The position numbers and the translations under genes are program-made. A stretch of 64,000 bases of DNA from Lutraria lutraria (taxonomy: Eukaryota; Mollusca; Bivalvia; Venerida; Mactridae), in contig OZ026843.1 of NCBI GenBank assembly GCA_964023205.1, positions 4,387,029-4,451,028 on the forward strand, read 5' to 3'. Position 1 is the first letter of the stretch. Every line of letters begins with the position of its first letter. Below are positions 34,110-45,592 of the stretch, piece by piece. The notes beneath the pieces are model-generated. The model saw only the letters and a list, made by a program, of their open reading frames with translations, had not been told where the DNA came from and searched no databases.

Positions 34110-35480
34110 AGTTTAGTGAAAAATTATATTTCTATAAACTTCACGTTTAAAATTTACTTAGAATATAATGACAATTAAACTCCAAATTTACATTTCTTCG
34201 TTTATTTGAAATTTACTTAGCGTTTAATGAAGAATTAAATTCGTGTAAACATCATGTTTAAAATTTACTTAGAATATAATGACACTTAAACTCCAAATTT
34301 ACATTTCTGCGTTTATTTGAAATTTACTTAGCGTTTAATGAAGAATTAAATTCGTGTAAACATCATATTTAAAATTTACTTAGAATATAATGACACTTAA
34401 ACTCCAAATTTACATTTCTGCGTTTATTTGAAATTTACTTAGCGTTTAATGAAGAATTAAATTCGTGTAAACATCATGTTTAAAATTTACTTAGAATATA
34501 ATGACACTTAAACTTCAAATTTACATTTCTTCATTCATTTTAAATTTACTAGCGTTTAATGAAGAATTAAATTCGTGTAAACATCACGTTTAAAACTTAC
34601 TTAGAATATAATGACAATTAAATTTCAAATTTACATTTCTTCATTTATTTGAAATTTCCTAGCGTTTAATGAAGAATTAAATTCGTGTAAACATCACGTT
34701 TAAAATTTACTTAGAATATAATGACAATTAAATTTCAAATTTACATTTCTTCATTTATTTGAAATTTACTAGCGTTTAATGAAAAATTAAATTCGTGTAA
34801 ACATCACGTTTAAAACTTACTTAGAATATAATGACAATTAAATTTCAAATTTACATTTTTCTGTTGATTTGAAATTTACTAGCGTTTAATGAAGAATTAA
34901 ATTCGTGTAAACATCATGTTTAAAACTTACTTAAGAATATAATGACACTTAAACTCCAAATTTAAATTTCTGCGTTTATTTGAAATTTACAAGCGTTTAA
35001 TGAAGAATTAAATTCGTGTAAACATCATGTTTAAAATTTACTTAGAATATAATGACACTTAAACTCCAAATTTACATTTCTGCGTTTATTTGAAATTTAC
35101 TTAGCGTTTAATGAAGAATTAAATTCGTGTAAACATCATGTTTAAAATTCACTTAGAATATAATGACACTTAAACTTCAAATTTACATTTCTTCATTCAT
35201 TTGAAATTTACTAGCGTTTAATGAAGAATTAAATTCGTGTAAACATCACGTTTAAAACTTATTTAGAATATAATGACAATTAAATTTCAAATTTACATTT
35301 CTTCATTTATTTGAAATTTACAAGCGTTTAATGAAAAATTAAATTCGTGTAAACATCACGTTTAAAACTTACTTAGAATATAATGACACTTAAATTTCAA
35401 ATTTACATTTTTCTGTTGATTTGAAATTTACTAGCGTTTAATGAAGACTAAACTTATGGAAACTTCATGATTATAATTTA
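34110..35480. repeat. 110/111-bp tandem array, about 12 units
   Basis: 'tcgtgtaaacatca' recurs at 34241, 34352, 34463, 34573, 34683, 34793, 34903, 35014, 35125, 35235 and 35345, with steps of 110 or 111 bp. Units contain 'taaacatcatgttta', a 7-bp-arm dyad that some units lose (cat to cac). Variant order repeats: the four units starting at 34352, 34463, 34683 and 34793 resemble those at 35014, 35125, 35235 and 35345. Confidence 0.95.
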
Positions 35481-36905
35481 CGTAAAGTTTACTTGGACGT
35501 AAAGCTTGAGTTTATAATTTTACTTAAATTTGATAATGAAGATACTTTGTTTTGACTCAGTATTTGTTGATATGTAATGTTAATTAATATTAACCCTATC
35601 ATTTTGGTACCGATTTTTGAAAATTATGCAATTACAACCGAAACGAGTACATTATTTTATTAGAAAATGAAATTGAGAGTTGAATACCTGGTGACAGTCA
35701 AGAGAATGATTTTGAAGATTGTGCATTATTTTGATTTTTGAATTGAGATATTTGAATGATGTTTATATAACGAAGGTTTTACATTATTTTCTATTATTCT
35801 AGATAGTTACTTTTTTAGTTGTAGAGGGTCTGGGGGTTGTGGCTAACTAGTACTACTGTTAGTCATGTTCCCCGTTTTCTGCTGTCCATTACTAGATGTA
35901 TGCCATGTTGTATAAAAGGTATAAATCCACCACAAACGCTGAAAATTTTACTATCTGAGGTTAACACATGCAGTAATAATTGTTTACACAACCTGTATGC
36001 ATTTGCGCACTGCATCAGTGGTCAGTTTTACAGAGTGTCTAATTTTAGAACTGATTATCAACACAGGAGAGTACACAGGAGAGTGCCAACGGATTTAGAT
36101 TTAAACTTTGTCTTGGAGTGATACGTTACTTTCAACGAAGAACTGATACATTCGTTAACTTGTTGACTTGCAAAATGGATGATTATTATTCTTCGGTGTA
36201 TGGAACTGATGTCTTCTGATGAAGAGTAAAATAGGTATAAATCTTAATATGTTTATGTCTATTATGTTTAATATGTACTGTATACTTGATTTATATTGAT
36301 AACCACCTATGATTTTATACCTCTACACATACATACTGTACGACGAATATACAATTAAATCAGCATTTATCATATTGAACAGCATTTTTATTACAGCACT
36401 TTTTGCATGAAACACAACATAGTCATATCATGCCTGGGCCATGGTAATACAAATGTATATAATATAGATCATACCTATGACAATGTTGAGAAATGTCTAT
36501 CAAGGCTTTTATATTTATATTATTTTTGTATATTTACAGCGACGGCGAGGAATGCATCATGATATTTAAAGCTTCTCAAGGAAGTGGACAAAAAGGCCAA
36601 AGTCAGAAGGAATAGCGACAGGAGCTCAAACGTAACCGATCGGCATCAACGGAAACTTCTAATCGAAAGATGGCGGAGGATTGCCGTCTTTGACTGTCAA
36701 TCAGGACAATTTTTTTTATGTTATTCAGGATAAGGAGTAATGTTATTCGATGTAATATTGATGAAAATAAAGCAATAACTTTGAAAAGTTTTGTATTTTA
36801 TTGTACGATACGAAATATCGTGCATTCTGTTTACTATATGTAATAAAGTGAGTCGTATTAAACAGCTAGGTTTAATTTACTGTACTGTGTGAAATTTACT
36901 GCAGA
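35481..36905 (+). other. Unique interior of the CACTA-like element
   Basis: It holds a 94-codon frame at 35837-36121 that lacks an early ATG and has no recognisable domain. At 36540 'tatatttacag' followed by a GC-richer segment ('cgacggcgaggaatgc') looks like a splice acceptor plus exon. AATAAA follows at about 36770. This could be a decayed or captured transcription unit with a 3' terminal exon, but no product can be named. Confidence 0.35.
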
Positions 36906-36914
36906 TTTTCGTAA

Positions 36915-37500
36915 AGCAAAAACACGAAGTTTAATGAAATGATATGGGAATATAATGCATTATATACTGCACGTTTACATAAAGCTTAAACACGAAGTTT
37001 AATGAAATAAAATGTGAATATACTGCATTATATTGCAAGTTTTCATAAAGCTTAAACACGAAGTTTAATGAAATAAAATGGGAATATACTGCATTATATT
37101 GCAAGTTTACATGAATCTTAAACACGAAGTTTAATGAAATAAAATTGGAATATACTGCATTATATTGCAAGTTTACATGAATCTTAAACACGAAGTTTAA
37201 TGAAATAAAATGGGAATGTACTGCATTATATTGCAAGTTTACATGAATCTTAAACGCGAAGTTTAATGAAATAAAATGGGAAAATACGGCATTATATTGC
37301 AAGTTTACATAAATCTTAAACACGAAGTTTAATGAAATAAAATGGGAATATACTGCATTATATTGCAAGTTTACATGAATCTTAAACATGAAGTTTAATG
37401 AAATAAAATGGGAATATACTGCATTATATTGCAAGTTTACATGAATCTTAAACACGAAGTTTAATGAAATAAAGTGGGAATATACTGCATTATAAACATC
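36915..37500. repeat. 66-bp tandem array, about 9 units
   Basis: 'cgaagtttaatgaaat' recurs at 36925, 36993, 37059, 37125, 37191, 37257, 37323, 37389 (one base changed) and 37455. Because 66 is a multiple of three, the minus strand stays open for 174 codons with a 22-residue period (FKIHVNLQYNAVYSHFISLN). I treat this as a by-product of the array, not a gene. Confidence 0.95.
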
Positions 37501-37744
37501 GAGTTTAACTACATTTAATATTAGTTTACGGGCGAAGGAAATTCCATGTTTACATCAAGTTTACGATGAACTTAAACTCCTGTAAACTCCGGAGTTTTCG
37601 TCCTTGTAAACTTAAAGTAAACGCCATGTAAACTTCCAGTTTAATTACCAACTTAAATTCGAATAAACGTCATTAAACACTACATATAATGAAGTTTACT
37701 TTGAGTTTAAGTTAAAATTAAACGCGTTTTTTCGAGCAGTGACA

Positions 37745-38450
37745 AAGGCTCGCTATCTGATAATACTGTCACATTATACTAGAAGAATCGACATTCTATT
37801 TAACCAACATTGGACACGCGTATTCATCTGCGCTACAAAACTATCACATTGTGATAAATATGAGCATTATAGTTATCTAGTTGTTTATTTAATCATGAAT
37901 ATATCCAGTATACGTTAATATTTGCTTAGGAGAGACATTCCGCGTCTGACGTTGTGAAGGCATGCATTAATAATTCACGTTATATTTCGTAAAATGTTAA
38001 TTAACAAAAGTGCAATTTAACAAAACTGAAAATTGTTTTGCATTAAAATTGGAGTTATTCGAATACATGAAGTGAATAGATCACCAATCATTGGACAGGT
38101 ATAGAATTAAAAGGTCAGTATTTAGAAAGATTATGGTACTTTCAATTAGTAACACAATTTCAGACAGAGAGTGCATGATCTAAACGACTTTATCTTTTGT
38201 AAGTAAATTAATTCATCGCTAAGTAATGACTTATCATTAATTGACTTAAGTTAATATCATATTCATTATATTAATTCAAACACCATGTGTCTTATAACTA
38301 GATGAACTACTTATTTAAGTTAGAATAAATAACTTCATGATATAAAATGCTAGTAAATTGTATAGAACCATAATAATTATCATACATAAATATGTTTGTT
38401 ATGTTCGTTTCATCTATCAACAATAATTTGCAATAATAACACAAATTGCT
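37745..38450. other. Non-coding gap
   Basis: Nothing recognised between the CACTA-like element and the SINE. Confidence 0.45.
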
Positions 38451-38613
38451 ACCGACCATGCCTCTTTATGTGAGAAAGTAGGCAGTTGCTTACGGGTGGG
38501 AGTCTAGTACTGGTTCTTCCCAGGAACGATGGTTAAATGGACTGTCCGTCTTATATGACTCTGACTGTTAATAAGGGGCGTAAAACTCGATCAAACAAAC
38601 AAACAAACAAACT
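38451..38613 (-). repeat. SINE copy 3 (minus strand)
   Basis: Read on the minus strand it starts with (gttt)n, then 'gatcgagttttacgcc', 'agtcagagtcatata', 'aaccatcgttcctgggaa' and 'gtaagcaactgcctactttc'. This is the same order as the copies at 14457 and 15005. It lies about 100 bp upstream of the transporter's first recognised exon. Confidence 0.85.
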
Positions 38614-38722
38614 TAAACTGTTATTTTGTTAAATTCCTGAACATCAAAGCCATCACCATTTAAGGTATTAAAGTAGATTATTTTCTCAACTGACTTTTTT
38701 ATCATGAGCATTGATATTTCAG

Positions 38723-41327
38723 ATGGCTGTCTGTGGAGGAAGAGTGATGATTTTTGTGGGGTTTGCGATTGGTTTGGTAGCTAAATTCGTGACCGGATCC
38801 GTGTTCGTCTTTAACGTCTACCAGGATGCAATCAAATACCATTTTAATTATACGCAAACCGAAAGTAGGTTTCAAATAAAAATTAAAAATAAGTCACTAA
38901 TTAAATGTTCCGGTCTATGGTGAGCTATAACACTTAAAACGTATTTCTGAACATTCACGTGATATTATTTTTTATACGATCGACATCCCCAATATGATAT
39001 ACAATGTATTATCAATATAATAACAATTGTTACTACAATGTACGGTTAATAATAACTAAAAACATGTTAATCCGTTTGTCTTAAAACTCTTAGAACATTT
39101 CAGCTTTTGTTAAGTTATCGTTTAATATATGCATAAGTTATCCTTTTTATACAAATAGTGCAAATCAGTCTTCGACCCAGATTTCAGTACAAGTACAGAA
39201 ATGATATCGACAAAATAGTACAAAATTAATGCAATTGTTATAAGCATGTAAATGAATGTTACAAAATTGAACAACTAGATTCAGTTTTAAAAGTTCATGT
39301 CTCACAATGCATATGAATACAGCATTTTTTTCGTTTGTTTACAAGGTGCTATCTATGTTTTTCAGTTGAGTTACTGTCCTCAATGCTAAATGTTGGGCTC
39401 GGTGTTGGGTTTGTACCAGGAATGTTCTTTGACAAATTTGGCCCTACTCTGACTTCCGGCATGGGCCTTGCTGTGTCTGTGCCAACCTATGTTCTCTTGT
39501 GGAATACATTAGACCACATAGAGTTCTACAAAACAAGAAGTTGGTTGATGTCGATATACTTCTTACTTGCAGGTAATTTGAACGCTTCAACTTTAAATTG
39601 ACCGACTAAACTTGGTCGAAGTTCATGTTGAACAATTGTATCTTTAAGAAATTAAAAGCAGATATTGATAAACTACACTACTACGGCGACACAGACTGAA
39701 AAATCGAATAATAAATACTCCAAAAGTACACTTGTATTGGAATCTTATCATTTTACCTATTCGTTTGATAATCGGTGTGATTATTCAAATACGTATGTAC
39801 TTAATTAGCAAGGTCTTCAAACATGTAACGAAGTTCGGTACAGGTAGAGTGTTAAGACTACGGATCTCAGTTCATTTCGAAACCATTCTTTTGTAAATGC
39901 TTTGATTGAAGACAGTCCGTTCTAAATATTTTACTCTCATAACCTTAATAGTTCTGATATCTTATTATTTTAAACTAGTGCTGATCAATATCTGTCTGTC
40001 AATAAAAACTGAATGGTAGGAAATGTCTTAATTACCCCTATATACTACTATGAAGATATTTGTCTGCATATCTTTACCTGAATTTCCATATTTCGAAAAG
40101 TAAATCGTATCAAATATGAAATCCAAGAACTTTGATAACATGAATGTATATTTGACCCCGAAAGGACAAATTAAGTTATAATAAGGGATCTAACACAAAC
40201 CCCTACCAATCATTTCAGGTTTTGGTTCCGTGTTCATGTACATGGTAGCTTTAAACACAAATGTCATTAACTTCTCTGCAAAACACACTGGGAAGATCGT
40301 TGGCTTCTTGAACGCTTTCTTTGCCGGAAGTCCATCAATTTTTGCGACTTTGTATTACAAAATCTTCACAACTGGAGAAGATACTACGATAATAGAGAAC
40401 CAGGATTTCCAGGGATTCATGCTTTTCTTTGCAATTATGTACGGTATAGCCAACATTTTGTGTATGCTGTTTTTGAGAATTTATAAGGACCCTACGTCGT
40501 GTGATCAAGTTGCCACGGTGTCATACAAAAACAACAATAGCGTAGTTGTTGATGAAATCACATTGGTCGTAAATGGCAAACATTTGGATGGTTGTGAAAA
40601 AGAAGACCCTGATAATTCTAGGGAAGCTGTAGCTATCCATGAAAATACTGTAAATGATTCAGAACAGGAAGCAATGTCATTCAAACAAATAATGTGCTGC
40701 ATGGATTTCTATTTATTTGTGTTAATGTTCGGGTTTGCGTCCAGCGTCGGTCTTATTTACACTAACAACATTACCGTGACGTCACGATCCGTTGGTCTTG
40801 ACTCACATAATGAGAACCTTGTTATAATTATTCCAATAACTAACGCAGTAGTCAGTGCAACTATTGGTATATTTTCCGACTTGTTCAAAGAGCATATACC
40901 AAGACTTGCTATTGCCATAGTTGCATGTGTGTCATATGTTTTCGCGAATATTGTGATTGTCCTATTTGCTGAGACACTGGAACCACTTATTACTGCCACT
41001 GTTATTGCTGGTGTTGGTACCGGCATTATTTGGAGTATGGGACCGGCTATAATGAAAGAAATGTTTTCTGTAGGTAGCCTGGGTCGAAACTGGGGCATAG
41101 CTTTGCTTGTAGCGGCCATTTTGGCGTTTGGTTCGCAAGAAGTTTTCGGAGCATTGTATGATAGTTTTATTAACGACGAAGATGGCGTTTATTGTTATGG
41201 TTTACAATGTGTTAAAGCTGGTTATGGTGTGTTCTTAGGGTTTGCTGTACTTTCCGTCTGTTTTGGTGTAATCATTTTAGTGCGCAGACGCTGCAATCGG
41301 TGTCGAACCTCGCATTCACAAGAGTAG
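38723..41327 (+). CDS. MFS transporter, nodulin-like/NFD4 type (3 exons)
   Basis: Exons 38723-38864, 39366-39572 and 40219-41327 join to 486 codons (485 aa plus stop). Both introns are GT-AG (gtaggt...tttcag, gtaatt...tttcag) and phase 1, and the joins restore TQTEI-ELLSSM and LLAGFGSVF. Residues 1-205 form the first hydrophobic half. It contains VFNVYQDAIKYHFNYTQTE and GVGFVPGMFFDKFGP, the amphipathic and loop motifs of nodulin-like MFS proteins. A charged cytosolic loop covers about 206-273. The second half has DFYLFVLMFGFASSVGLIYTN, then IFSDLFKEHIPR and GIIWSMGPAIMKEMFSVGSLGRNW, matching NFD4 domains. Expected role: a plasma or organelle membrane carrier of unknown substrate. 'tttcag' directly precedes the ATG, so a 5' UTR intron or an earlier coding exon is possible. 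Confidence 0.88.
38865..39365 (+). other. Intron 1 of the transporter
   Basis: Donor gtaggt, acceptor tttcag, phase 1; AT-rich and free of recognisable repeats. Confidence 0.85.
39573..40218 (+). other. Intron 2 of the transporter
   Basis: Donor gtaatt, acceptor tttcag, phase 1; no repeats recognised. Confidence 0.85.
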
Positions 41328-43261
41328 AGAAAGATACGGATAACAAACATTCACTTTTCGACCGGACGGTCAATGCGATCCACTTTCCGTAAGTTTTCGG
41401 CTAAAGAAGTGAACGTCCGATCTGAAAATGATTTTGTTATCGTAAACATCTTGTTTTGTAGGAAGTTTAGTAGGTCTCATTGACATTAAACATGGAAGCG
41501 CAGGAATGTGCTTCGGTTGCCACTATTACGAGTCACTCAGTGTAAATGTTTATCTATATCACTTGTTCAGTTACCTCACTCTGAGTTTGTCGCGTATAGT
41601 GAGTTATTATTCGTTCATACAGGTTTTTACTACTCGTTAAATTCAAAATTCTCGTAGCATAAATGTATATACAAAAATGTATACATACGCACAACTGATT
41701 TTATTTTCCTTTCTCGCGGATTTTTTTTGTCTGACCAGGGATTTGAAGTGAGGATAAAAAATATCTGATATATATATTTTAACATAAATTGTAAGTTTTT
41801 GTGCAAATCTATCATTAACGATTCTTTCAAAAAAAAACCTGACGTGTTCAGAGCGCGAAAGAAGCAGCCATTCAATGTACATGTATTCTAACTTTTGCCA
41901 TGTCGTTATGATTCATCTGCTAGAATAATAATCATTATATCAGTTGCATTGATTCAATGGCAGACGATCTACATAACAAGAAATGTTTCTATGTTTGTGT
42001 TTGTTATTCGATCTTGTACTACATATAATGTCCTGACAACATATGGTTTTCTGTCATTTATAATTTTGTAGTGCGTATGCATGCTATATTAAAAAAGAAG
42101 TATTGTTGAGCTTGTAGTTTGTAATGTTTTCTTATCAAAGGGGGTTGAACAAAAAGAATGACGGAGGATATCCAGTTTACTTCATACTTCACTACCGGCA
42201 GAAATTTGCCAAGAAGGTCATCGCCACCATTATATTGATTTTATATTAAACAAGACAGCAATTTAACTCCTTATGTCGTCGCTATTATTCTTCTCTAATA
42301 GTTCAGTCTGAATACAGAAGAATGAAATTTTGACCCGGAATTTAGTTAAGATATAGCCTATTAAGCTGTATATATGTATATACATGAGTGATTTGTAACA
42401 TCAAGTAACATATGGATATAGTACCAATCTCTTGTAGGTATTCAGCTAGCATATTCACAAATAACTGCCATTTTTATAGTACATGAATGGATACAATACA
42501 ATATACGGGTATATAGGACAAATATGTTCTTTCATTCAGAACGATTGGGCATGTACATGTATACATGACATATAGCCAACACGACAAGTTTTCATGGATC
42601 GGAAAACAAGTTTAAATCAAACGTATATACCAGTATAAGTGTTTGCTGTTATTCACAAAAGTAAGCACATTTATCAAAGTAACCACAATGCAGCAAACGA
42701 GAAAGCAAGGTACACGTGATCCCATCCTGTCTCCATGCAGCGTCCAACGAACACATAAAATGGAAAAAAGTACCCCCGAACCCCTATATACATGTAGCTT
42801 AATTCTAACGAATCACAGGATACTTAAATCAACAAAAACTGTAGGCATGACTCAAGGACCTATATTATACAGAAAACAGGGTGTTGAATGTGTATTTGCA
42901 TGACTCAAAATTAGACTTTTTATCAGGCCCGATGAACGGAATCCCCACTTTCTCACTTTTTTTACCTTTCCGCGCTCTTTCAAGGGCCAAAAGTAAGCCC
43001 TGAACTATCTACACTATGCCTAATGATCACCAGAGTCACTCAAATATTCATATGAAAGACCACAGGAACCTGTTATTCAATCAAAAAAATTATGTCCAAT
43101 AAAAATTAGCTACGTATAGAAAAAACTAATAGCAGACTCTATACCCCTAGTTTCTCCCAATTGTTTACAACTAGTCAGTAACATACAAAAATAATTATTC
43201 AAATGGCGTCTATGGACATCACAGCTTAACAATGATCACTTACAAATGTCAGAAGTGATAA
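41328..43261. other. Transporter 3' flank and non-coding gap
   Basis: No canonical AATAAA lies close to the stop; ATTAAA at 41485-41490 is the nearest candidate poly(A) signal. Reading frames at 41630-41882 and 42643-42903 show no domain and no splice context. Confidence 0.45.
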
Positions 43262-43282
43262 TTTTTTTTTTTTTTTTTTTTT
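43262..43282. repeat. Poly-T tract, 21 nt
   Basis: Twenty-one consecutive T, interpretable as a homopolymer or a reverse-oriented A-tail of an old retrocopy. No matching retro-element is seen beside it. Confidence 0.8.
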
Positions 43283-43655
43283 CTATATGCAGCTCTTCAC
43301 ATTATAACTTATAATTTGTCTACGAAAGTTTGAAGCAAATACAACATATTTTATAATGTAGGAGTTATGCACAAAATATTTCACGTAATTAAAATGACGA
43401 AGGGCAATAACTCTGTTAGGTAATGACAAACGCCAAATATATATATTTATGCACATCTTCATATGATAATTAACTAATTATCTGTGAAGGTTTAAAAAAG
43501 ATAGGCACATCATATTTCCAGGAATGAAAACAACAAGGGCAGTAACTCTGGTTGGAAATGACCTATGCGAAAATAATTCTGTACGCACTTATTCATATAA
43601 GAACTATTTATCTGTAGGAGGAGTTGCACACGCAAGATTTTGTTGAAGAAGAAAA

Positions 43656-43684
43656 CTGCTGCTGCTGCTGCTGCTGCTGCTGCT
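43656..43684. repeat. (CTG)9 microsatellite
   Basis: Nine CTG units plus CT. An alanine run in a minus-strand frame across it is an artefact. Confidence 0.9.
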
Positions 43685-43854
43685 ATTACTTCTACTAATA
43701 CAACTACATGTACTAAGAAATCATACAAAACAACATGTCCCTCCATCAATGAAGGGGAGAAATAATAATCTACAAAAATATTCTGATCAGGTTTAAGGGG
43801 TGTGATCTATCGAGGTACCTAAAGTAAACAAAACTGAACCAGAGGGCTATGATG

Positions 43855-44535
43855 ACCCTTAATATAGCTCACCAGAAAAAAATCCCTATATGAGCCTATG
43901 TAAAATCAAGTGATCCTGGAGCGTAGCCAATTTTTACCCAAGGGCCATAATTTGTACAAACTTGGTAGAAATCTACTAGACAATGCTACCTACAAAATAT
44001 CTAAGCTCTATGCCATGCTGTTTCGGACAAGAAGATTTTTTAAATTTTCTTTATACATTTGTATAAGCCTTTATAAAACAGAGTAAACTCCAGGGTGTGG
44101 CCAATTTTGAGCCCAGGGAAATAATTTGAACAAACTTGGTAGAGGTTCACTAGAAAATGCTATACATCAAATATCTAAGCTCTATGCATAGTAGTTTCTT
44201 AAAAGAAGATTTTTAAAAAAGTTCCTATGTAAGTCTATGTAAAATCAAGTTACCCCTGGGGCAGAGCCCAATTTGACCCCAGGGTCATAATTTTAACAAA
44301 CTTGGTAGAGTTACATTAGTCATTGCTATACACCAAATTTCTAAGCTCTAGGCCTTATGGTTTCTAACAAGAAGATTTTTAAAGCTTTCCTATTGGTTGC
44401 CGTTTTCAATGGAATTTAATCTTTTAAAGAACTTTGGTAGAGCTTCATGCAATGCACATCCCTGTAAAGTTTCATTGAAATTGGTCACTGTTTAATTTAA
44501 GGTAGAGATGTTGTTCAAAGCAATTGTTGACACAC
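43855..44535 (+). repeat. Mollusc-type 'agctcacc' repeat with ~165-175-bp sub-units
   Basis: It opens with 'atatagctcaccag'. Three imperfect sub-units each carry 'ataattt..aacaaacttggta', 'ctaagctctatgc' and 'acaagaagattttt' (near 43956, 44129, 44292). It closes near 'gcggacgcacggacgacaga'. The same family appears at 45290-45580 and 48650-49005, the latter with the closing 'ggtgagctaaaa'. Confidence 0.75.
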
Positions 44536-45129
44536 TGGCGGACGCACGGACGACAGACAACACGCGAGAATAAAAAACAACAAAAAAGCAGCCTGTTCCC
44601 ACAAGGCTTATACCAAAAATAATTTGTTATTTGTTGTGAAGTTGTTGAAATTTGTTTGATGGTCACAGGTAACAAGTGAGTAAAAAATGACTATCGGAGG
44701 TGCGTTGTTCATAAGGTAAAAATACATACACATAATAACAAGAAATCTTTACTTTTAATATGGTGATGGCTCAGTCCCAAGTGTTAAAGGCAACCATATA
44801 TACTGTTTAGCCTAGAGCAATATGTTCTCTAATAATATAAGCTCTTTGTGGTTAGATAGCCACTGTAGCTTCAATACTTTGATGTTCAAATCACATTTAT
44901 ATCACTATTTTTTCACTGATAATTTGCATCTATGATAATTTTTTTAACAGGGCATTTGGGAATATCATTTGATGTTATTTTATGGACAGCTGATCAAAGC
45001 TGACAGTGTTATATATATTAAGTTATATATGTTAAGTTATATATGTTAAGTTATATATGTAAAGTAATATTTGTCAAACAGCTGCATTAATGTTGTGTCA
45101 TCGAATCTGCCATAAATATAATATATACA
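44536..45129. other. Non-coding; 14-bp tandem repeat at 45005-45065
   Basis: About four units of 'ttatatatgttaag' lie at 45005-45065. Otherwise nothing. Confidence 0.6.
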
Positions 45130-45131
45130 GT

Positions 45132-45205
45132 ACAACCTCTACAGAGCAGCCTTCTCTTGAGCAACAACCTCCTTTCAACAACAGCATATTTCAGCTTGAG
45201 AACAT
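45132..45205. mobile_element. Pogo-type MITE, left-end fragment
   Basis: 'cagtacaacctctacagagc' preceded by TA, then 'tcttgagcaacaacctcc', as in the copies at 19470 and 47172. The right end is missing. Confidence 0.65.
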
Positions 45206-45269
45206 CCCACACCATTTTTAAAGTAGCGGAACTGGCTGTTTGGTCATATCAAGTTTCACTAATTCATAG

Positions 45270-45585
45270 ATTAACAAGAAGGCCATGACAGCCTTTTAAA
45301 ATCTCACCAGAAAAGAGACTGTGGCTACTTTCATCTTTTAATATCTTTCATTTGGAGAGTATAACACTGCTAAACCATAAAAATAATCTTAGAATAAAGA
45401 TAAGGATAGATAATTCAACAAAACATTGCTTTTTTTGGAAAAGAATATTTTTTCAATTTTTCCCTACATAAGCCTCATTGCAAAATCATTTGACCCCTTT
45501 GGCAGATCCAATTTTGACCCTAGTGCTATGATTTTAACGAAAGTATATAAGCTATAAGCCTTGCAGTTTTGTAGATCTTTAAAGC
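45270..45585 (+). repeat. Truncated 'agctcacc'-family repeat
   Basis: 'aacaagaaggccatgacagc' and 'atctcaccagaaaag' start a single diverged sub-unit with 'ccaattttgaccctag' and 'aagctataagcc'. It ends where the TTAA element begins. Confidence 0.6.
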
Positions 45586-45592
45586 CCCATTA

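Larger units (their letters stand above)
34083..37741. mobile_element. 3659-bp CACTA/EnSpm-like non-autonomous element
   Basis: A 24-bp perfect terminal inverted repeat begins CACTGCTCGAAAAAACGCGT at 34083 and is mirrored at 37718-37741. A 3-bp duplication aca flanks it (34080-34082 and 37742-37744). CACTR termini with a 3-bp duplication are diagnostic for CACTA (CMC/EnSpm) transposons, which also carry sub-terminal repeats bound by their transposase. Here the sub-terminal zones are filled with 'gtttaa', 'gtttac' and 'taaac' words and two tandem arrays (110 bp and 66 bp). No transposase domain is visible, so it would need an enzyme from elsewhere. The interior (35480-36900) is described separately. 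Confidence 0.85.

Noticed and set aside
35837..36121. 94-codon frame inside the CACTA-like element
   Set aside because: No early ATG, no recognisable domain, ordinary composition; kept only as part of the interior description.
34083..37500. CRISPR-like array
   Set aside because: The units are contiguous 110-bp and 66-bp tandem repeats without unique spacers, in eukaryotic DNA.
42643..42903. 86-codon plus-strand frame
   Set aside because: No recognisable domain, no splice or poly(A) context; likely chance.
43510..43749. Minus-strand frame with an alanine run
   Set aside because: The run comes from the (CTG)9 microsatellite and the flanks have no coding features.
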